From the NCBI GenBank assembly GCA_045580105.1, contig JAZNNH010000041.1:1-22230 (forward strand): DNA of 22,230 bases, written 5' to 3'. Below the pieces are notes generated by a model that was not told where the DNA came from, ran no database searches, and worked only from the letters and a program-made list of their open reading frames with translations. Positions 20,103 through 22,230 of the stretch are shown here, one piece after another (the stretch's first letter is position 1; each line of letters opens with the position of its first letter). Source of the DNA: RGIG5579 sp045580105 (GTDB lineage Bacteria; Bacillota; Clostridia; Oscillospirales; SIG627). The position numbers and the translations under genes are program-made.

Positions 20103-21233
20103 ATGAAGCGAATACTCAGTTTAATCTTAATCTTTGTTCTTTTGCTGTCCTTTACTGCGTGTAGCGGTAATTTTGCACAGGTGGATTTAAAAGAGCCAAT
20201 TGCACTTGCGGATGACGGCATTGTAGAAAGAGATGTATTTGAAAAAATTAAAAATGAAAACGCCATCGCCACCTTTACGGGTGAATCGGGCGAAATGGAA
20301 TATGAGTGGACAATTTTCGGTAGCGACCTTAAAGATACAAAAGATGTTAACTTGTCCATTACTTTAGAAAAAACCGAAAAAGGTATTAAAATCAAATTTT
20401 CCGAAACGGAAGATTTCGGTTTTCCTGCGCTTTTGTCGGTGCATTTAAATAAAAAATGGAAGGTAGACAGTGCTACCGCTTTTGACGATGGTAGTGCGGT
20501 TTATTCCGTTTCTATTACGGGAAGTAAGACGAGCATCTTAAATATTTCCGTTAATAAAATTGTGGCTGAGTGTGAAGTTCTTCCCGATGATACAAAGCAA
20601 ACGGAAAGCACACCATCTACCGAAACAACGGCGCCCGATAATGATGATAAAGATAGCAGTGAAACAAACAAAACAAACGGTTATTTATCCGATGTGAAGG
20701 ATTCGGATAACCGCGTTTATTCCGATGGGCAGAACAAAGGCAAGGATAAATACGAAACCGACCCCGTACCTGAAGGAAAACCTTTGCCCGTTGAACCGGA
20801 AGATCAGGAAGTCGATAAGAAAAAGACATACACCTGCACATTCTCCATTGAGTGTTCTACGATACTCAATAATTTAAAAGACCTTGATCCCGATAAGCGT
20901 GAGCTTGTCCCTTCAAACGGTGTGATTTTAGCACCTACCAAAGTAACCTTCTATGAAGGCGAATCGGTATTCGATGTTCTCCAGCGTGTATGCAAAGAAA
21001 AAGGCATCCACATGGAATCTTCTTGGACACCGATTTATAACAGCGCCTATATTGAGGGAATTCATAACCTCTACGAGTTTGACTGCGGTGAACTTTCGGG
21101 ATGGATGTACCGAGTAAACGGTTGGTATCCTAACTACGGTTGTTCACGTTATCAGCTTGTGGACGGTGAAGTTGTTGAGTGGCGTTATACCTGCGATCTT
21201 GGCAACGATGTAGGCCGTGAAGGAACGTGGTAA
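20103..21233 (+). CDS. Lipoprotein with C-terminal DUF4430 (transcobalamin-like) domain
   Basis: The 376-residue protein has a lipoprotein signal with lipobox FTAC (Cys 20), a first beta domain (about 25-165), an acidic, threonine- and asparagine-rich linker (about 165-238) and a C-terminal DUF4430 domain (about 240-376) with TCTFSIECSTIL, FYEGESVFDVLQRVCKEKG and GWMYRVNGWYPNYG (333-346), closing in VVEWRYTCDLG. DUF4430 belongs with the beta domain of transcobalamin and intrinsic factor. Lying just before the ECF transporter genes, it is a good candidate for the membrane-held cobalamin receptor that hands ligand to the transporter. AGGAG in the last codons of the cohesin gene serves as ribosome binding site. 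A role with another ligand is possible, but the riboswitch favours corrinoids. Confidence 0.8.
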   Translation: MKRILSLILIFVLLLSFTACSGNFAQVDLKEPIALADDGIVERDVFEKIKNENAIATFTGESGEMEYEWTIFGSDLKDTKDVNLSITLEKTEKGIKIKFSETEDFGFPALLSVHLNKKWKVDSATAFDDGSAVYSVSITGSKTSILNISVNKIVAECEVLPDDTKQTESTPSTETTAPDNDDKDSSETNKTNGYLSDVKDSDNRVYSDGQNKGKDKYETDPVPEGKPLPVEPEDQEVDKKKTYTCTFSIECSTILNNLKDLDPDKRELVPSNGVILAPTKVTFYEGESVFDVLQRVCKEKGIHMESSWTPIYNSAYIEGIHNLYEFDCGELSGWMYRVNGWYPNYGCSRYQLVDGEVVEWRYTCDLGNDVGREGTW

Positions 21234-21234
21234 A

Positions 21235-22128
21235 ATGATGCGAGATTCCTTTGCGGATTATCATCCGTTTAATAATTTTCTGTATTTTGCTTTAGTCATC
21301 GGCTTTTCCCTTACACTCAGTCACCCCTTGGCACAGGGGATCGCCCTCGTTTGCGCTATGACCTACGTTATCAGCATAGACGGAAAAAAGAGCGTGTTAT
21401 TTCTGCTGAAATACTGTTTGCCGATGGTGCTCTTGACCGCCTTCATCAACCCCGCCTTTAACCACGAAGGTGCGACTATTTTATTGTATTTTTCAAATGG
21501 CAATCCATTAACGCTTGAGAGCATTTTATACGGATTTTCTGCAGGTGCTATGCTCGTAACGCTTCTTTTGTGGTTTGCTTCATTTAACCGAGTGATGACG
21601 TCGGACAAGTTTATTTACCTATTCGGCAAAGTGATTCCGGCTTTATCTCTTGTGCTCAGTATGTCCCTTCGGTTTGTACCGAAATTCAAATCACAAATGG
21701 CGACCGTTACCGAAGCGCAACGAAGTATCGGCAGAGACGTATCAAGCGGCAGTCTTTGGAGCCGAACCAAAATGGCAATTCTTATCTTTTCCATTATGAT
21801 TACGTGGGCGCTTGAAAATGCCATTGAAACCGCCGACAGTATGAAAAGCCGTGGTTACGGACTAAAAGGCAGAACTGCTTTCTCCATTTATCGCTTTGAC
21901 GAGCGTGATAAATATACGTTGATTTGGTTTGGCTTTTGCGGAATGTTTTTGCTCAGTGGTACTTTGCTTTCGGCATTCGGTTTCAGATATTTCCCAAACG
22001 TGCGTTATGCGGCACTTGATATGACGACGATACCGTTTTACTGTGTATATTTTGCCCTTTGTATTACCCCTGTTGTACTAAACTGGAAGGAGGAGAGAAA
22101 ATGGAAAACTTTAGTTTCAAAAATGTAA
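21235..22128 (+). CDS. ecfT: ECF transporter transmembrane (T) component
   Basis: EcfT couples ATP hydrolysis by the A subunits to toppling of the substrate-binding S component. The 297-residue CbiQ-like protein has about six hydrophobic segments. The cytoplasmic coupling-helix signatures are EAQRSIGRD (about 160) and DSMKSRGYGLKGR (about 200-212), the second holding the Arg-Gly motif that docks into the ATPases. The ATG at 21235 is one base after the lipoprotein stop, with AAGGA 10 bases upstream; a GTG at 21217 lies inside the previous gene. It overlaps the ATPase gene by 28 bases. Substrate cannot be read from EcfT. The riboswitch and DUF4430 neighbours suggest cobalamin or a precursor. 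Confidence 0.85.
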   Translation: MMRDSFADYHPFNNFLYFALVIGFSLTLSHPLAQGIALVCAMTYVISIDGKKSVLFLLKYCLPMVLLTAFINPAFNHEGATILLYFSNGNPLTLESILYGFSAGAMLVTLLLWFASFNRVMTSDKFIYLFGKVIPALSLVLSMSLRFVPKFKSQMATVTEAQRSIGRDVSSGSLWSRTKMAILIFSIMITWALENAIETADSMKSRGYGLKGRTAFSIYRFDERDKYTLIWFGFCGMFLLSGTLLSAFGFRYFPNVRYAALDMTTIPFYCVYFALCITPVVLNWKEERKWKTLVSKM

Positions 22129-22230
22129 GCTTTGCTTATCCCGAGCAAGAGAATAAAGCACTTCGTAATATCTCCTTCAAGGTAAATCAGGGCGAATTTT
22201 TAATTCTCTGCGGTCCTTCGGGTTGCGGTA
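22101..22230 (+). CDS. ecfA: ECF transporter ATPase (A component), truncated at window end
   Basis: Only the first 43 codons are present. The N-terminus MENFSFKNVSFAYPEQENKA is the standard ABC ATPase entry strand with the aromatic stacking residue (Y14), then LRNISFKVNQGEFLILCGPSGCG, the beginning of Walker A. AAGGAGGAG precedes the ATG at 22101. The gene starts inside ecfT by 28 bases, so the two are coupled. The rest, probably a second ATPase domain and the substrate-binding S component, lies to the right. Confidence 0.85.
   Translation, partial: MENFSFKNVSFAYPEQENKALRNISFKVNQGEFLILCGPSGCG

Noticed and set aside
1..22230. tRNA, rRNA or CRISPR arrays
   Set aside because: I saw no cloverleaf with CCA-type end, no rRNA core sequence and no regularly spaced repeats.

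Overview
The window looks like a chromosomal segment of a spore-forming Firmicute of class Clostridia, probably an uncultured gut-type Oscillospiraceae or Christensenellales relative. The lineage is inferred from gene content and order (mazG-hup-rqcP-yabP-yabQ-divIC, a SpoIIQ-like LytM protein), AGGAGG-type ribosome binding sites and sigma-A-like TTGACA/TATAAT promoters. No RNA marker gene is present to confirm it.

Region 1 (1-5571, minus strand) is a tight operon of lnt, recD2, a small membrane protein, walJ and rlmH, whose reading frames mostly overlap by 4-8 bases. It is read from a clear promoter at 5606-5634. Region 2 (5644-7520) holds a divergent Mrp/NBP35-type ATPase and a convergent lipoate-protein ligase that share a bidirectional terminator. 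Region 3 (7578-11435, plus strand) runs radA-mazG-hup-rqcP-yabP-yabQ-divIC, joining DNA repair, nucleotide clean-up, ribosome rescue, sporulation and division. Region 4 (11478-13639) has a SpoIIQ-like protein, a 20-cysteine protein of unknown function whose upstream element matches the one before yabP, and a tiny lipoprotein.

Region 5 (13640-14836) is a short accessory island with a DUF6809-like protein, a 61-residue protein and an orphan TnpV. It has an operator-like palindrome and lower GC than its left neighbour.

Region 6 (14837-22230, running off the edge) is the most interesting part. It contains two cobalamin riboswitches, each followed by an intrinsic-terminator-like hairpin. The first controls a DUF2284 cysteine-rich protein with an extra N-terminal DNA-binding-like repeat. 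The second controls a small protein made of that same repeat, then a secreted 924-residue protein that combines a transcobalamin-like beta domain, an alpha/alpha barrel, a cohesin-like domain and a dockerin. These are followed by a membrane-anchored cohesin protein, a lipoprotein with a C-terminal DUF4430 (transcobalamin-like) domain, an ECF transporter T component and the start of an ECF ATPase. My interpretation is a surface corrinoid-capture apparatus. A dockerin-bearing, intrinsic-factor-like protein would be held at the membrane by cohesin-dockerin pairing, pass cobalamin to the DUF4430 lipoprotein, and feed an ECF importer. It would be switched off by cobalamin through the leader RNA. 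The substrate specificity and protein-protein docking are inferred, not shown by the sequence.
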